From NCBI RefSeq assembly GCF_026213295.1, contig NC_079431.1, forward strand, positions 16,370,465 to 16,434,464: a stretch of 64,000 nucleotides of DNA, given 5' to 3'. Shown here in pieces: positions 46,881 through 58,659 of this stretch. Under the pieces are notes generated by a model that had not been told where the DNA came from, made no database searches, and saw only the letters and a list, made by a program, of their open reading frames with translations. The stretch's first letter is position 1. Each line of letters opens with the position of its first letter. This stretch comes from Gadus chalcogrammus. Lineage: Eukaryota > Chordata > Actinopteri > Gadiformes > Gadidae. The position numbers and the translations under genes were made by a program.

Positions 46881-48240
46881 TAATAAGTTGTACTTTTACA
46901 TCAATGCATCTGCAAACACCGTACAGCAAACACATATTTTCTTGACACAGACATCGTGTACAAGCCCATAACTTTTAGGATTGATCAGTATTTGATTGTG
47001 AGAAAACATTGTTTAACCGTGAGTGAGTGTTAAAAAGAATGAAAGAATTCGGGCGCGCGTGTGTGTATGTGTAAAATAATTAATGAATGCAGGTGCGCGT
47101 GTGTGCGTCCATCTGTTTAAACACACGCAAACTAAACACGTAAAGCATAATACAGTCCATGGCAATGTACATTAATGGGGGGACACATGCATATTAGGAA
47201 CACAAGTCGATAACGATAATGCATACAATACAGAAACGATGTTTGTTAATGTATTGCCATTAAATAGAACCACAGTTACCGCATATCATATGTGTGTTAA
47301 GTTTAATTTGCCGAAATCTTTCTGACAAAACCTTTACAAAGTCATTACAGCACCAGGTTTACACTTGGAAAGCATCAGCAAATTGTCAAGTTTAGTTGTC
47401 TGCAAACAAAAAATATCGCCCACTGATTCAACTTTTCCTTCCATGAAATCGTGTTTAACAATCCTATAAATCAGCAAACTATATTCTGTTACTGATACAA
47501 AGTTAACTTCCAAAGCCTCTCCCTCCACCCTGCCCTCCCACCCTCTGCTCTCCAAGATCCACATCGATACCAGACAATACCCGACCACACCGGACGGTAA
47601 CAGAGTCTGAGCAACCCTAACCCGACACAGCCCTGACCAAAAGGGAACAACGCTCACGTCGTCGAGTCAAAAGGTCGACTGGTTTGTCCGTCTCCGAAGA
47701 TGCAGGCGAGAACAGGCGAGTGGCTACGCGGAACGCTACGTCACGCCTCCGTTCCGAGAACGCCTCGTCTCTGACGGGGAATCCCCCAGAAGTATGAAGG
47801 ACAGCAGCCCACTGCCTGTGATTACAGCTGGACGCCAGCGCTGAAACATGGGCCTCTTGGGGCATGACAAAGAGAACCCGGGGAGGGAAGGGATGCGGGG
47901 AGCCAGGGTTATCATCACACAAAAACAATTAGGGGGGGGGGGGGGGGGTCCCGTTCAACTAAATTGTTCCCACCCCCACCCACTCAAATGGACTCTGGTG
48001 TCAGACTTTGAGAATTGGCAAGGCATAAAGTTGTCCAGAATCCAGCGAGGAACATGGGCCAAGCAGCAAAACAACCTCCCCCCCCCCCCCCCAACACCGC
48101 CCCCCTATCGGACTTGAGCCATCCTCGGTCTCACAAACTGCGATGCTAATCAATGCCGTGTGGAGGCCCTATCTGCATCCAAGCAGGCCTTGGACCTCAG
48201 ACAAGCAGGCTTCACACTATGAGATAATGTAATGGGAGAT
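46881..48240. other. Possible continuation of the 46489 element, then intergenic
   Basis: 46900-47420 is AT-rich and repeat-like but cannot be bounded. Poly-G (47932-47948) and poly-C (48078-48092) runs lie within about 160 bases of each other and could pair. Short open frames have no domain. Confidence 0.4.
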
Positions 48241-48244
48241 AGGG

Positions 48245-48435
48245 GGGTGGTGGTGGTAAGGGTAAGCCCAAATGTACTGGGTTCAAAAGCACCTCAGCCT
48301 GACCTATAGGCATCCTTGACTCATGTTCTCCCGATCCAGCGTCTGAAAATAGCCAGTATCTGAACTCAATGAATCTGAGAATAACGCAATGTAACTTTGA
48401 TGAAGGTTTCTGCTAAATGACTAAATGGATGTGTC
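48245..48435 (+). repeat. tRNA-derived SINE, degraded
   Basis: AATGTACTGGGTTCAAAAGC keeps a B-box-like GGGTTCAAA. CCTATAGGCATCCTTGACTC is the body, and GTAACTTTGATGAAGGTTTC then TGCTAAATGACTAAATG is the tail. Confidence 0.6.
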
Positions 48436-48554
48436 TTGGTTTGGATTGGCTGGTGTAACCAGGATATTCCCAAATGCATGGGGAATTCAAGCGATAGTAT
48501 TAGTGTATTTGACTGGCCTTGACTCTTGGCTAAGATAATGGATTATATTCATAA

Positions 48555-48690
48555 TAATAATAAAAAGCTTTATTTATATAGTTCCAGAGAGGCTGCCACA
48601 AAGTGCTAGAGTGTTTGATGTTCATAATACAACGCTATAAAACTGTTACAATTAAAATTGAGGATAATAAATTGTATGAGATATAAGATA
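48555..48690 (-). repeat. LINE/SINE 3'-tail-like repeat
   Basis: (AAT)n then AAAAAGCTTTATTTATATAG, TTCCAGAGAGGCTGCCACAA and AGTGCTAGAG. In reverse complement this is the kind of 3' end seen on fish retroposons, related to 24485-24580. Confidence 0.5.
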
Positions 48691-48699
48691 CAAACCATG

Positions 48700-49975
48700 A
48701 AAAAGAAACATACAGCTATTTGTACAGATAAGGGGACCATAATTACAGATTAAAAGCCTGTTTACACAGGTGAGAACAGCTTTCTAAAACCACCAACAGA
48801 AACAGCGGTTCTATTAGACAAAGGGAGATGTTTCCAGAAGGCCGGAGCTTATCGCAACCTACTTTTGTTATGTACTCCATAAATGTGAACATTTTCATTT
48901 CTAATGCTTGCAGTTGCGTTTACAGTCTTAAACAATGCGACATTGTTCAATGTCTAACGCTGAGTATTGCAAGTTGTGTCTACTCCGTTCTGTTTTCTCT
49001 TTTGCTCACTCTCCCACTCCCTTTCTCTGCAGTTGTATTTGTTTTCTCAGCTAAAATAACAATTAGAACCAGAACAGATATCAATGTAGACCACCACTTT
49101 AATTTAATACTGCATATCCCTTGAGCCAAATACGGGAAAAAAAAGAAGATTGTTTATTTACACTCAAACAAAGAGACCTCCATGCTTAGACTGCACTCTG
49201 ACTCTGTGGTTAGCTTAGCTTCCTGTTGCTTCGTTAGCAGAGGCTCAGAAACTAAGCGAGGACTAGGATAGGCCTAGGGATACCTAGCTAGTTTTAGAAT
49301 TCTTAGCAATGGCTCGGTAACTGAGCTAAGACGCAAATATTCGTGCTTATAAAGAGAAAACGAGCGTCTCTGGTGTGAATGAACGTTTTTTCCACTTTGC
49401 AGTCGTCAGCCAAACCCCGGGCAACAGCTTGATTTCAATCGATCATGTGATGGAACGGCTTGTGAGAAAAGCTCTGGCACGACATGGAGCGAGTATACGA
49501 GCGTTCCCAACGTATCATCCAAAATGAAAGTGTCAACACTTCTCTTCGTATTTGTTTTACGTGACGGATTGACTCGCTGATTACTCAGTGTGTTGCTGTG
49601 ACCTAAAGAGGTTCTTTACAGTTCTACAACTACTCATATGCTACTTTCATTTGAATATCCTTCGATTTTGAACACAAAATAACGTCCCCTCCTTATTTAT
49701 TCATACCCTCTATCAGTACTCTACACGTCGTCACTTTATAAGTGCACCAAGAAGAGACGAAGAGGCCTGAAGGCAGTTATATTATCAGTGATGATTTTCT
49801 AGCCCTAGAATAATACATATTTCATTTTTATGATCCATGTGAAATTCCACTTAAGCATTTTCAGCTGAGCTCTGCGTTGACGCCTCAGGACTGAACAGTA
49901 CAGAGTACAACGAGGAGAGGTGAGTGTGTACCAGGGTGTACATGTGTGCCTCTGTGTGCATGTTGTGTGTGTGTG
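48700..49975. other. No gene recognised
   Basis: Mixed AT-rich sequence. The frame at 48828-49124 lacks a domain. Confidence 0.5.
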
Positions 49976-49978
49976 TGT

Positions 49979-50073
49979 GTGTGTGCATGGTGTCTACGTT
50001 GTGTCCAGTGGGTACCTCACGTGTGCTTGTGTGTGTGTTTGCATGGTATCTACGTTGTGTCCAGGGGGTACCT

Positions 50074-50162
<89 letters not shown>
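49979..50162 (+). repeat. (TG)n array with a duplicated ~55-bp unit
   Basis: GCATGGTGTCTACGTTGTGT with CCAGTGGGTACCTCACGTG (from 49985) is repeated with three changes from 50041, each followed by TG units. The second leads into a pure (TG)n run of about 43 units (50077-50162). Confidence 0.9.
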
Positions 50163-50165
<3 letters not shown>

Positions 50166-50169
50166 CGTG

Positions 50170-51330
50170 TATAGCTGTGTAATGACTTGCTAGCGTTTAC
50201 AGCACCCACAAGCAGAAGCTGCTGGTTAATTTATGGAGCACACTCTCATCACTCCAAGCATTCCATGGCAGCCGTTAAAAACGACCCATGCTCTGATTCC
50301 AAGGCGTACAGGTGGGCTCATTTAAACAGGTAGACAGGATTAAATGCCCCAGTGCTTTGGTATGTCTGTGAGCAGACATAAACACCAAAATAGCCCCGAA
50401 GTGGGACTTCCCTCTCTGGATCCTGGAACAATTTAAATAGACTTGTGCTGCATGTCGTTCTGTCATGGGAAAAAGCCAGTAACTGAACGGCAAGCGTTGA
50501 GCTGTTCTGTTCACCGAGGCAAAAAATGAATTAAAACGCACTCCAAAGTAACAGCACGTCTTAAACTTGTAAACCGTTACTGCCTTTGAAACCACACATT
50601 ATAAAAAAGAGTACAAACAATATATAAGTACCCATAAATCATATCTGATGATTATCTATATTACTTTGGCCAAACTTCGTTTTCCACATGAAAAGTGTTT
50701 CCACTGGGAGTGAGCCAGAAATGTATTCAACGGGCTCTTTAAGAGCAATGGCTTCTGGTGTGCAATATTTAAACACCTGTTTTTAATATTTCAGTTCCTT
50801 CACAGCGTTTTAATTAAGTTATAAGGCTGAACATCTTTCTGCTGCCTCATAATTTATGAGATATTAGCTACTGCAGCAAAAACGGCTTTATATATTTATA
50901 TATTTGAATACTCATGTTATCTCTCGCTCATATATATAAATATATGATAGTATATGATAGGTGCATGCTACCTGGGCGGTATTTCTGAAAGGTATCTGTT
51001 TTGCATATTGCTTTACGTATTTTGCTCAATTCTAGTTACTTTTATGTATATTTGTATCTGATTGAAACTAAATCTAAGACCCATGAGGTATAACAACCCA
51101 ATGATGCTCCTCGACTCCTGTCTCTGTCTCTTTGTCTGAGATCAGCATTGAGCCTCCAGCAGGAAACCCAACATTTTGAAAACTAAACTAACTAACTTAT
51201 TGTCTGTCAAGTCAAAGGTTACAGTTATAGTTCAGAGGTCCATGTACCAATCTTGTACAGTCTTGTACAGGTTAAACATATGTTGCCTGTTGGTGTAGGA
51301 ACAGCCTGTTATTTGCTTGGCTTGAGCTAA
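50170..51330. other. AT-rich, no gene recognised
   Basis: Includes a short TATATA-rich patch near 50890-50960 and no coding signal. Confidence 0.5.
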
Positions 51331-51334
51331 AAGG

Positions 51335-51500
51335 TTAAAGGTGCATTCTGTAGAGTTTAGTGGCAGAAATGGAGCATATTATTAAGCATGTATTAGTTTG
51401 TGTATAGTACCATGAAAAAAACATTCAGTCTGGATTCAGTCGGTTGCCATCTGCAACCTCACCACTAGTTGCTACTTCATTTAACGAATTGGACCTTTAA
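51335..51500. mobile_element. MITE family B, compact complete copy (166 bp)
   Basis: TTAAAGGT at the left and ACCTTTAA at the right form the termini, with GCATTCTGTAGAGTTTAGTG on the left and ACCTCACCACTAGTTGC on the right. The interior keeps GGCAGAAATGGAGCATATTA and GATTCAGTCGGTTGCC but has lost most of the long form. The TTAA at both ends could be a piggyBac-type target duplication; that is inference. Confidence 0.7.
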
Positions 51501-52030
51501 ATAAATTATAATGAAAAACAAACTCAATCTTAAACCAAGAAGCAATTAACATTTGTAAATATTTACCTATTAGAATAATCGCTGTAAACAATCTGTGGTG
51601 GATTCATTGAGGTGAACAATACAAAGCATGTTTTTAAACATTACATTTTAGTTTGAAAAGTAGAAACGGATTCAAAGATGAGCTCTATACAAATATGGCT
51701 GAACAGATTTGTGGAAGAAGTAGTAAGCGCACTAATTAGCAAGCTAAGAAAACAAAATGTGGCTATGTATTTTTAATACCCGCCTAACAGGAGTATGCAT
51801 CACCATTACAGTATTAGTAAGTCTATTCAGTAACCAAGTTGATGACTTGAGTCCATACATTGCAATAAACAAAGGTATTGGCAATACTCCTGAATGTTAT
51901 CAATTTGTAGGCACAGCTGATTTGAGAAAATAACAATCAGCCAATCAGGATAAGATCAAGATCTCCTGTCTAGTTACCTAGCAACTCAAACTTTTTTTTT
52001 ATTGTATTGGAATAAAATATTTAGTGAAGA
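51501..52030. other. AT-rich flank of the Rex3-like insertion
   Basis: No repeat or gene recognised. It contains a T10 run at 51991-52000 and ends in the target-site duplication. Confidence 0.6.
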
Positions 52031-52041
52031 GGAGCAGACTA
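52031..52041 (+). repeat. Left target-site duplication GGAGCAGACTA
   Basis: These 11 bases recur exactly at 55149-55159 on the other side of the retrotransposon. This marks the insertion ends and shows the pre-insertion site. Confidence 0.9.
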
Positions 52042-55000
52042 TTAGTTTGCCACGGAGCCCGGTCGGGCACAGCCCGAACAAACTACGTGGCACCCCCCCT
52101 CTCTTCATCTCATGGGCCCACCACCTGTGGGAAGACCCGTTGGGGTCGGGTGCGCAGCCACATGGGTGGCAGCGAAGGTCAGGGGTCTCGACGGACCAGA
52201 CCCGGGCGGCAGAAGCTAGCTCTGGGGACGTGGAACGTCACCTCGCTGTGGGGAAAGGAACCGGAGCTTGTGAGGGAGGTGGAGCGCTATCAGTTAGATC
52301 TGGTGGGGCTTACCTCCACGCACAGTCTCAGCTCTGGTACCGTACTCCTGGATAAGGGTTGGACTCTATTCTTCTCCGGAGTTGCCAAGGGCGTGAGGCG
52401 CCGGGCGGGTGTGGGGATACTCATAAATCCCCGGCTGAGCGCCGCGGTGTTGGAGTTTACCCCGGTAGACGAGAGGGTCGCCTCCCTGCGCCTAAGGGTT
52501 GTAGGGGGGAAAACTCTGACTGTTGTTTGTGCGTATGCACCAAACAGCAGTTCAGAGTACTCGGCCTTCTTGGAGACCCTGAATGGAGTCCTGTATGGGG
52601 CTCCAGTAGGGGACTCCGTAGTTCTGCTGGGTGACTTCAACGCCCACGTGGGCAACGATGGAGACACCTGGAGAGGCGTGGTGGGGAGGAACGGCCTCCC
52701 TGATCTAAACCCGAACGGTCGTTTGTTATTGGACTTCTGTGCTAGTCATGGATTATCCATAACAAACACCATGTTCGAACATAAGGGTGCTCATAAGTGT
52801 ACCTGGTACCAGAGTACCCTAGGCCGAAGATCAATGATCGATTTTGTGATCGTGTCATCTGATCTAAGGCCGCATGTTTTGGACACTCGGGTAAAGAGAG
52901 GGGCGGAACTGTCAACCGACCACCATCTGGTTGTGAGTTGGATCAGGGAATGGGGGAAATTTCCGGATAGACCTGGTAAGCCCAAACGCGTAGTGCGGGT
53001 GAACTGGGAACGTCTGGAGGAGGCCCCCGTCCTAGGTATCTTCAACTCACACCTCCGGCGGAGTTTTTCTAGCATTCCTGTGGAGGTTGGGGACATTGAG
53101 CCGGAGTGGGCTGTGTTCAAAGCCTCCATTGCTGAAGCTGCGGTGGCTAGCTGTGGCCTCAGGGTCTTAGGCTCCTCAAGGGGCGGTAACCCTCGGACAC
53201 CGTGGTGGACACCGGTGGTCAGGGAAGCCGTCCGATTGAAGAAGGAGGCCTTCCGGGATATGATATCCTGGAGGACTCCTGACTCGGTTGCAGGGTACCG
53301 ACAGGCCCGAAGGGCTGCAGCTGCTGCCGTGTCGGAGGCTAAGCAGCGGGTGTGGGAGAAGTTCGGAGAGGCCATGGAGAAGGACTTTCGGTCGGCACCA
53401 AAGTGTTTCTGGAAGACTATCCGGCACCTCAGGAGGGGGAAACGGGGAACCGTCCAAGCTGTGTACAGTAAGGAGGGGACTCTGTTGACCTCAACTGAGG
53501 AGGTCGTCGGACGTTGGAAGGAACACTTTGAGGAACTCCTGAACCCGAATAACACGCCCTCTATGTTGGAGGCAGAGCTCGAGGTTGATGGTGTTTCGTC
53601 GTCAATTTCCCTGGTGGAGGTCACTGAGGTAGTCAAACATCTCCGCAGTGGCAAAGCCCCAGGGATTGATGAGATCCAGCCAGAAATGCTAAAGGCTCTG
53701 GGTGTTGAGGGGCTGTCATGGTTGACACGCCTATTCAACATCGCGTGGGAGTCGGGTACAGTGCCAAAGGAGTGGCAAACCGGGGTGGTGGTTCCCCTGT
53801 TCAAAATGGGGGACCAGAGAGTGTGTGCCAATTACCGGGGTATCACACTTCTCAGCCTCCCTGGTAAAGTCTACTCCAAGGTACTGGAAAGGAGGGTTCG
53901 GCCGGTCGTCGAACCTCAGATTGAAGAGGAACAATGCGGTTTTCGCCCCGGACGTGGAACTACGGACCAGCTCTTCACTCTCGCAAGGATCCTGGAGGGG
54001 GCCTGGGAGTATGCCCATCCGGTCTACATGTGTTTTGTGGATCTGGAGAAGGCGTATGACCGGGTCCCCCGGGAGAAACTGTGGGAGGTGCTGCGGGAGT
54101 ATGGGGTAAAGGGGTCTATCCTCAGGGCCATCCAATCCCTGTACTCCCAAAGCGAGAGCTGTGTTCGCGTCCTCGGCAGCCAGTCAGTTTCGTTCTCGGT
54201 GGGTGCTGGGCTCCGCCAGGGCTGCGCCTTGTCACCAATCCTGTTTGTGATATACATGGACAGGATATCGAGGCGTAGTCGTGGTGGGGAGGGGTTGCAG
54301 TTCGGTGGTCTGAGGATCTCGTCACTGCTTTTTGCGGATGATGTGGTCCTCATGGGATCATCGGCCTGTGACCTTCAGCACTCACTGGATCGGCTGGCGG
54401 CCGAGTGTGAAGCGGCTGGGATGAGGATCAGCACCGCTAAATCTGAGGCCATGACTCTTAGCAGGAAACCGATGGATTGCTTACTCCGGGTAGGAAATGA
54501 GTCCTTAGCCCAAGTGAAGGAGTTCAAGTACCTCGGGGTCTTGTTCGCGAGTGAGGGTACTATGGAACGTGAGATTGGCCGGAGAATCGGAGCAGCGGGG
54601 GCGGTATTGCGTTCGCTTTACCGCACCGTTGTGACGAAAAGAGAGCTGAGCCGCAAGGCAAAGCTCTCGATCTACCGGTCGATCTTCGTTCCTATCCTCA
54701 CCTATGGTCATGAGGGCTGGGTGATGACCGAAAGGACGAGATCGCGGGTACAAGCGGCCGAGATGAGTTTTCTCAGAAGGGTGGTTGGCGTCTCCCTTAG
54801 GGATAGGGTGAGAAGCTCAGCCATCCGTGAGGAACTCGGATTAGAGCCGCTGCTCCTTTACTTAGAAAGGAGTCAGCTGAGGTGGTTCGGGCATCTGGTA
54901 AGGATGCCCACTGGGCGCCTTCCTTGGGAGGTGTTTCAGGCACGTCCAGTGGGGAGGAGACCTCGGGGAAGACCCAGGACTAGGTGGAGAGATTATATCT

Positions 55001-55148
55001 CAACACTGGCCTGGGAACGCCTCGGGATCCCCCCGTCAGAGTTGGTCAATGTGGCCCGGGAAAGGGAAGTCTGGGGCCCCCTGCTTGAGCTGCTCCCCCC
55101 GCGACCCGACCCCGGATAAGCGGAAGAAAATGAGATGATGAGATGAGG
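52042..55148 (+). mobile_element. Rex3-like (RTE clade) non-LTR retrotransposon, apparently intact
   Basis: About 3.1 kb between perfect 11-bp duplications. One long open frame covers nearly all of it. The 3' UTR is about 30 bases and ends in ATGAGATGATGAGATGA, a short GATGA-type tail. RTE elements characteristically have a single ORF, almost no 3' UTR and a short microsatellite tail. TGGCAAACCGGGGTGGTGGT (53773-53792) and CAGGGCTGCGCCTTGTCACC (near 54218) are RT blocks I recall as diagnostic for teleost Rex3. The G+C-rich composition contrasts sharply with the AT-rich flanks. No premature stop and an undegraded duplication suggest a young insertion. Confidence 0.92.
52162..55119 (+). CDS. 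Endonuclease/reverse transcriptase of Rex3-like retrotransposon (985 aa)
   Basis: The protein nicks target DNA and primes reverse transcription of its own RNA. I chose the ATG at 52162 as the first in-frame one inside the element. The frame stays open upstream to 52024, but that start is GTG and lies before the target duplication, in host sequence. Counting from 52024, an APE-type endonuclease spans about residues 65-305, with [20 protein letters not shown] (about 200-213) and STDHHLV (about 297-303). The usual catalytic glutamate position reads LTSTH, without Glu. The RT spans about 560-830, with [23 protein letters not shown] (Asp about 673), [10 protein letters not shown] and the catalytic FADD (54331-54342). 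The C-terminus contains [13 protein letters not shown] and ends LLPPRPDPG. Length fits RTE-type ORFs. Activity is not proven. Confidence 0.9.
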   Translation: MGGSEGQGSRRTRPGRQKLALGTWNVTSLWGKEPELVREVERYQLDLVGLTSTHSLSSGTVLLDKGWTLFFSGVAKGVRRRAGVGILINPRLSAAVLEFTPVDERVASLRLRVVGGKTLTVVCAYAPNSSSEYSAFLETLNGVLYGAPVGDSVVLLGDFNAHVGNDGDTWRGVVGRNGLPDLNPNGRLLLDFCASHGLSITNTMFEHKGAHKCTWYQSTLGRRSMIDFVIVSSDLRPHVLDTRVKRGAELSTDHHLVVSWIREWGKFPDRPGKPKRVVRVNWERLEEAPVLGIFNSHLRRSFSSIPVEVGDIEPEWAVFKASIAEAAVASCGLRVLGSSRGGNPRTPWWTPVVREAVRLKKEAFRDMISWRTPDSVAGYRQARRAAAAAVSEAKQRVWEKFGEAMEKDFRSAPKCFWKTIRHLRRGKRGTVQAVYSKEGTLLTSTEEVVGRWKEHFEELLNPNNTPSMLEAELEVDGVSSSISLVEVTEVVKHLRSGKAPGIDEIQPEMLKALGVEGLSWLTRLFNIAWESGTVPKEWQTGVVVPLFKMGDQRVCANYRGITLLSLPGKVYSKVLERRVRPVVEPQIEEEQCGFRPGRGTTDQLFTLARILEGAWEYAHPVYMCFVDLEKAYDRVPREKLWEVLREYGVKGSILRAIQSLYSQSESCVRVLGSQSVSFSVGAGLRQGCALSPILFVIYMDRISRRSRGGEGLQFGGLRISSLLFADDVVLMGSSACDLQHSLDRLAAECEAAGMRISTAKSEAMTLSRKPMDCLLRVGNESLAQVKEFKYLGVLFASEGTMEREIGRRIGAAGAVLRSLYRTVVTKRELSRKAKLSIYRSIFVPILTYGHEGWVMTERTRSRVQAAEMSFLRRVVGVSLRDRVRSSAIREELGLEPLLLYLERSQLRWFGHLVRMPTGRLPWEVFQARPVGRRPRGRPRTRWRDYISTLAWERLGIPPSELVNVAREREVWGPLLELLPPRPDPG

Positions 55149-55159
55149 GGAGCAGACTA
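55149..55159 (+). repeat. Right target-site duplication GGAGCAGACTA
   Basis: Partner of 52031-52041, directly after the GATGA tail of the retrotransposon. Confidence 0.9.
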
Positions 55160-55516
55160 ATACGACTGTGAACAGGCCTACCCAGAGATTACCATCAACC
55201 CACGGACAGCTTTTGAGAACTAGTCCTCCCCACAAAATGTTTTATTGCATATCTAGATTAAAAACTCCCAATTAAATGTACATGTCTGATTAATAGAGAG
55301 AGATGAGGAAAGAGACAATAAGTTACAATGTTACGGTATGAATGGAGTTTACACAAGCCTATCAACCATGTTTTAATCACTCCGGTGACGTATTTAAAAG
55401 CTGATGGCAGCTCCAAGCAGGGGAGGGGGTATAGTCTTACATTGTTTGACATTTTCTCCTGTCAGAAGAGATGTGGGTAGTTACCTGTGTACCGGACGCT
55501 CAACCAACACACACAT

Positions 55517-55562
<46 letters not shown>

Positions 55563-56960
55563 CCACACAAACACACCGTGCAGGCGGTGAAACAAGCGGC
55601 CATTCTTTCTAACCAGGGAGCGTGGTGTCCACACGTGATCAGAGTGCAAGGAGAAGGCTTCAGACTCAAAGAATTCCGGCCAGCCACGTGCTTGGTATAC
55701 AGGGCGTAGTTTATGCCCTGTATTGTGAGGTCTAAAGCCTCTGAACTTGTGTCATGTCTTTTGGAGATAACCACCCGCCCACCACCCGACACGTCCCGGC
55801 CAGAGAAGAAGAGTCCAACAGCTAGGTAAGATAACTCACATGCACGTCTACGCATACACAACCCGCTATCCAACACTGTCTTCATCACAACATGGATCCC
55901 TGAACTCTTAGAAGGATGTGTGTTGGGGGGGGGGGGGTAGTCTCGCCTGTTCAGCATCAAACAGGGTTTGTCTCCTGATGGTAATAAAAGAACACTTGAT
56001 CCTTTATGATTAATTAAGATCCTTCTGCCGGAACTCGGGGCCATCGCCAACGTATGAGATAGTGAGTATTGCATTACATATATGGTGGTGTGCCATACGC
56101 AGGGCAGCTGAATTGATTGCAAACACGGTTTTATGGCATCCTAATACTTTTTCCTTGGAGGGGTGGGGCGGGGGGAGTTGGAATTTACGAGCTGTATAAT
56201 GCTCACTCCCGCTAAAACATTGCTTTTTTTCAAGCTCGGGTTAAAATTAGACTTGCTCTTCTGACTTTTGGTCATAGAAGTAGTACATTGATAATGCTGT
56301 ACTCTCATAATTTAGTTTGGACACATAAAGATATATTTTGGGGTAGCTGGGTTCAGTATTTTCGGATCTAAATCGTATATAGCCTGCCGGCAAACACTGA
56401 AGCTTTTACTACCCCCGATGACTCCACTAAGAAATACCTATTTCTGTGTAAACATATTTATGTTCAAACAGCTCACCAAAATGTGGTGTGTCAGAGTCAA
56501 GTTTTATTGCCCCAGATTACATTTTACAGTCCTGAAGGGCTTTGCCCTGTGCAGCCAAATTGGTGAGGCATGGTGACCACCATCAGGGTTAGGCTGGGCT
56601 CAGACCAATCCTGGCGTTGCAGAGATTAGTGTGGACTGCGGTTGGGAGGTGGAAGTGTCACTTCATTACCCATTTGTATGACGTCATGTTGTGAACTTTA
56701 ACACCCCCGATCGAAATCCAGAAGGTGGTGGCCATGCGCCTAAAAGCAGTTTGAGGATAAGACGAAGAAGAACTTAAACCCAGACTCAGGCCTTTTTCCT
56801 ATATTTCCTCGCAAATTCAAATCAATGAACATAAACTCAAGGAATCATGTAAGTATCGCTACTTTGCAGCATAGATGGCAAATCCGCTGCAGATGTCGAA
56901 GGCCAACGTTACGAGGTTCTACTTCCTGCGGGCGTCTTTCGGTCTGATTGCTGGCCTGAT
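55160..56960. other. Intergenic with (CA)n
   Basis: A (CA)n array of about 20 units lies at 55520-55560 and a G13 run at 55925-55937. The antisense frame at 55481-56122 crosses the array and is not a gene. Confidence 0.6.
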
Positions 56961-56967
56961 TGCTGCA

Positions 56968-57497
56968 TTCGCTTTACCGCACCGTTGTAACGAAAAGAGA
57001 GCTGAGCCGCAAGGCAAAGCTCTCGATCTACCGGTCGATCTTCGTTCCTATCCTCACCTATGGTCATGAGGGCTGGGTGATGACCGAAAGGACGAGATCG
57101 CGGGTACAAGCGGCCGAGATGAGTTTTCTCAGAAGGGTGGCTGGCGTCTCTCTTAGGGATAGGGTGAGAAGCTCAGCCATCCGTGAGGAACTCGGATTAG
57201 AGCCGCTGCTCCTTTACTTAGAAAGGAGTCAGCTGAGGTGGTTCGGGCATCTGGTAAGGATGCCCACTGGGCGCCTTTCAGGGGTGTTTCAGGCACGTCC
57301 AGTGGGGAGGAGCCCTTGGGGAAGACCCAGGACTAGGTGGAGAGATTATATCTCAACACTGGCCTGGGAACGCCTCGGGATCCCCCCGTCAGAGTTGGTC
57401 AATGTGGCCCGGGAAAGGGAAGTCTGGGGCCCCCTGCTTGAGCTGCTCCCCCCGCGACCCGACCCCGGATAAGCGGACGAAAATGAGATGAGATTAT
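56968..57497 (+). pseudogene. 5'-truncated Rex3-like copy (C-terminal ~165 codons)
   Basis: From TTCGCTTTACCGCACCGTTG to the GATGAGA tail this aligns almost base for base with 54610-55140. The frame reads [37 protein letters not shown] and [19 protein letters not shown], ending PPRPDPG at a TAA near 57470. Differences include SGVF for PWEVF (a three-base deletion with nearby changes, 57279-57290) and R-to-S and R-to-W changes near 57310-57320. Endonuclease and RT catalytic cores are absent. Truncation at the 5' end is normal for incomplete LINE reverse transcription. No target duplication could be identified with confidence. Confidence 0.9.
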
Positions 57498-57530
57498 TAG
57501 ATGCTTTGGATAAAAGTGACAAATTGCATT
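57497..57530 (+). repeat. SINE-tail-like motif
   Basis: TTAGATGCTTTGGATAAAAG followed by TGACAAATTGCA directly follows the truncated LINE. It matches the fish SINE tail GCTTTGGATAAAAGCG, so the LINE may have inserted into a SINE tail. Confidence 0.45.
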
Positions 57531-57534
57531 TATT

Positions 57535-58658
<1,124 letters not shown>

Positions 58659-58659
58659 A

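Noticed and set aside
52791..53831. 346-codon antisense open frame
   Set aside because: It lies entirely opposite the retrotransposon ORF and reflects its G+C-rich codon usage. It has no domain of its own.
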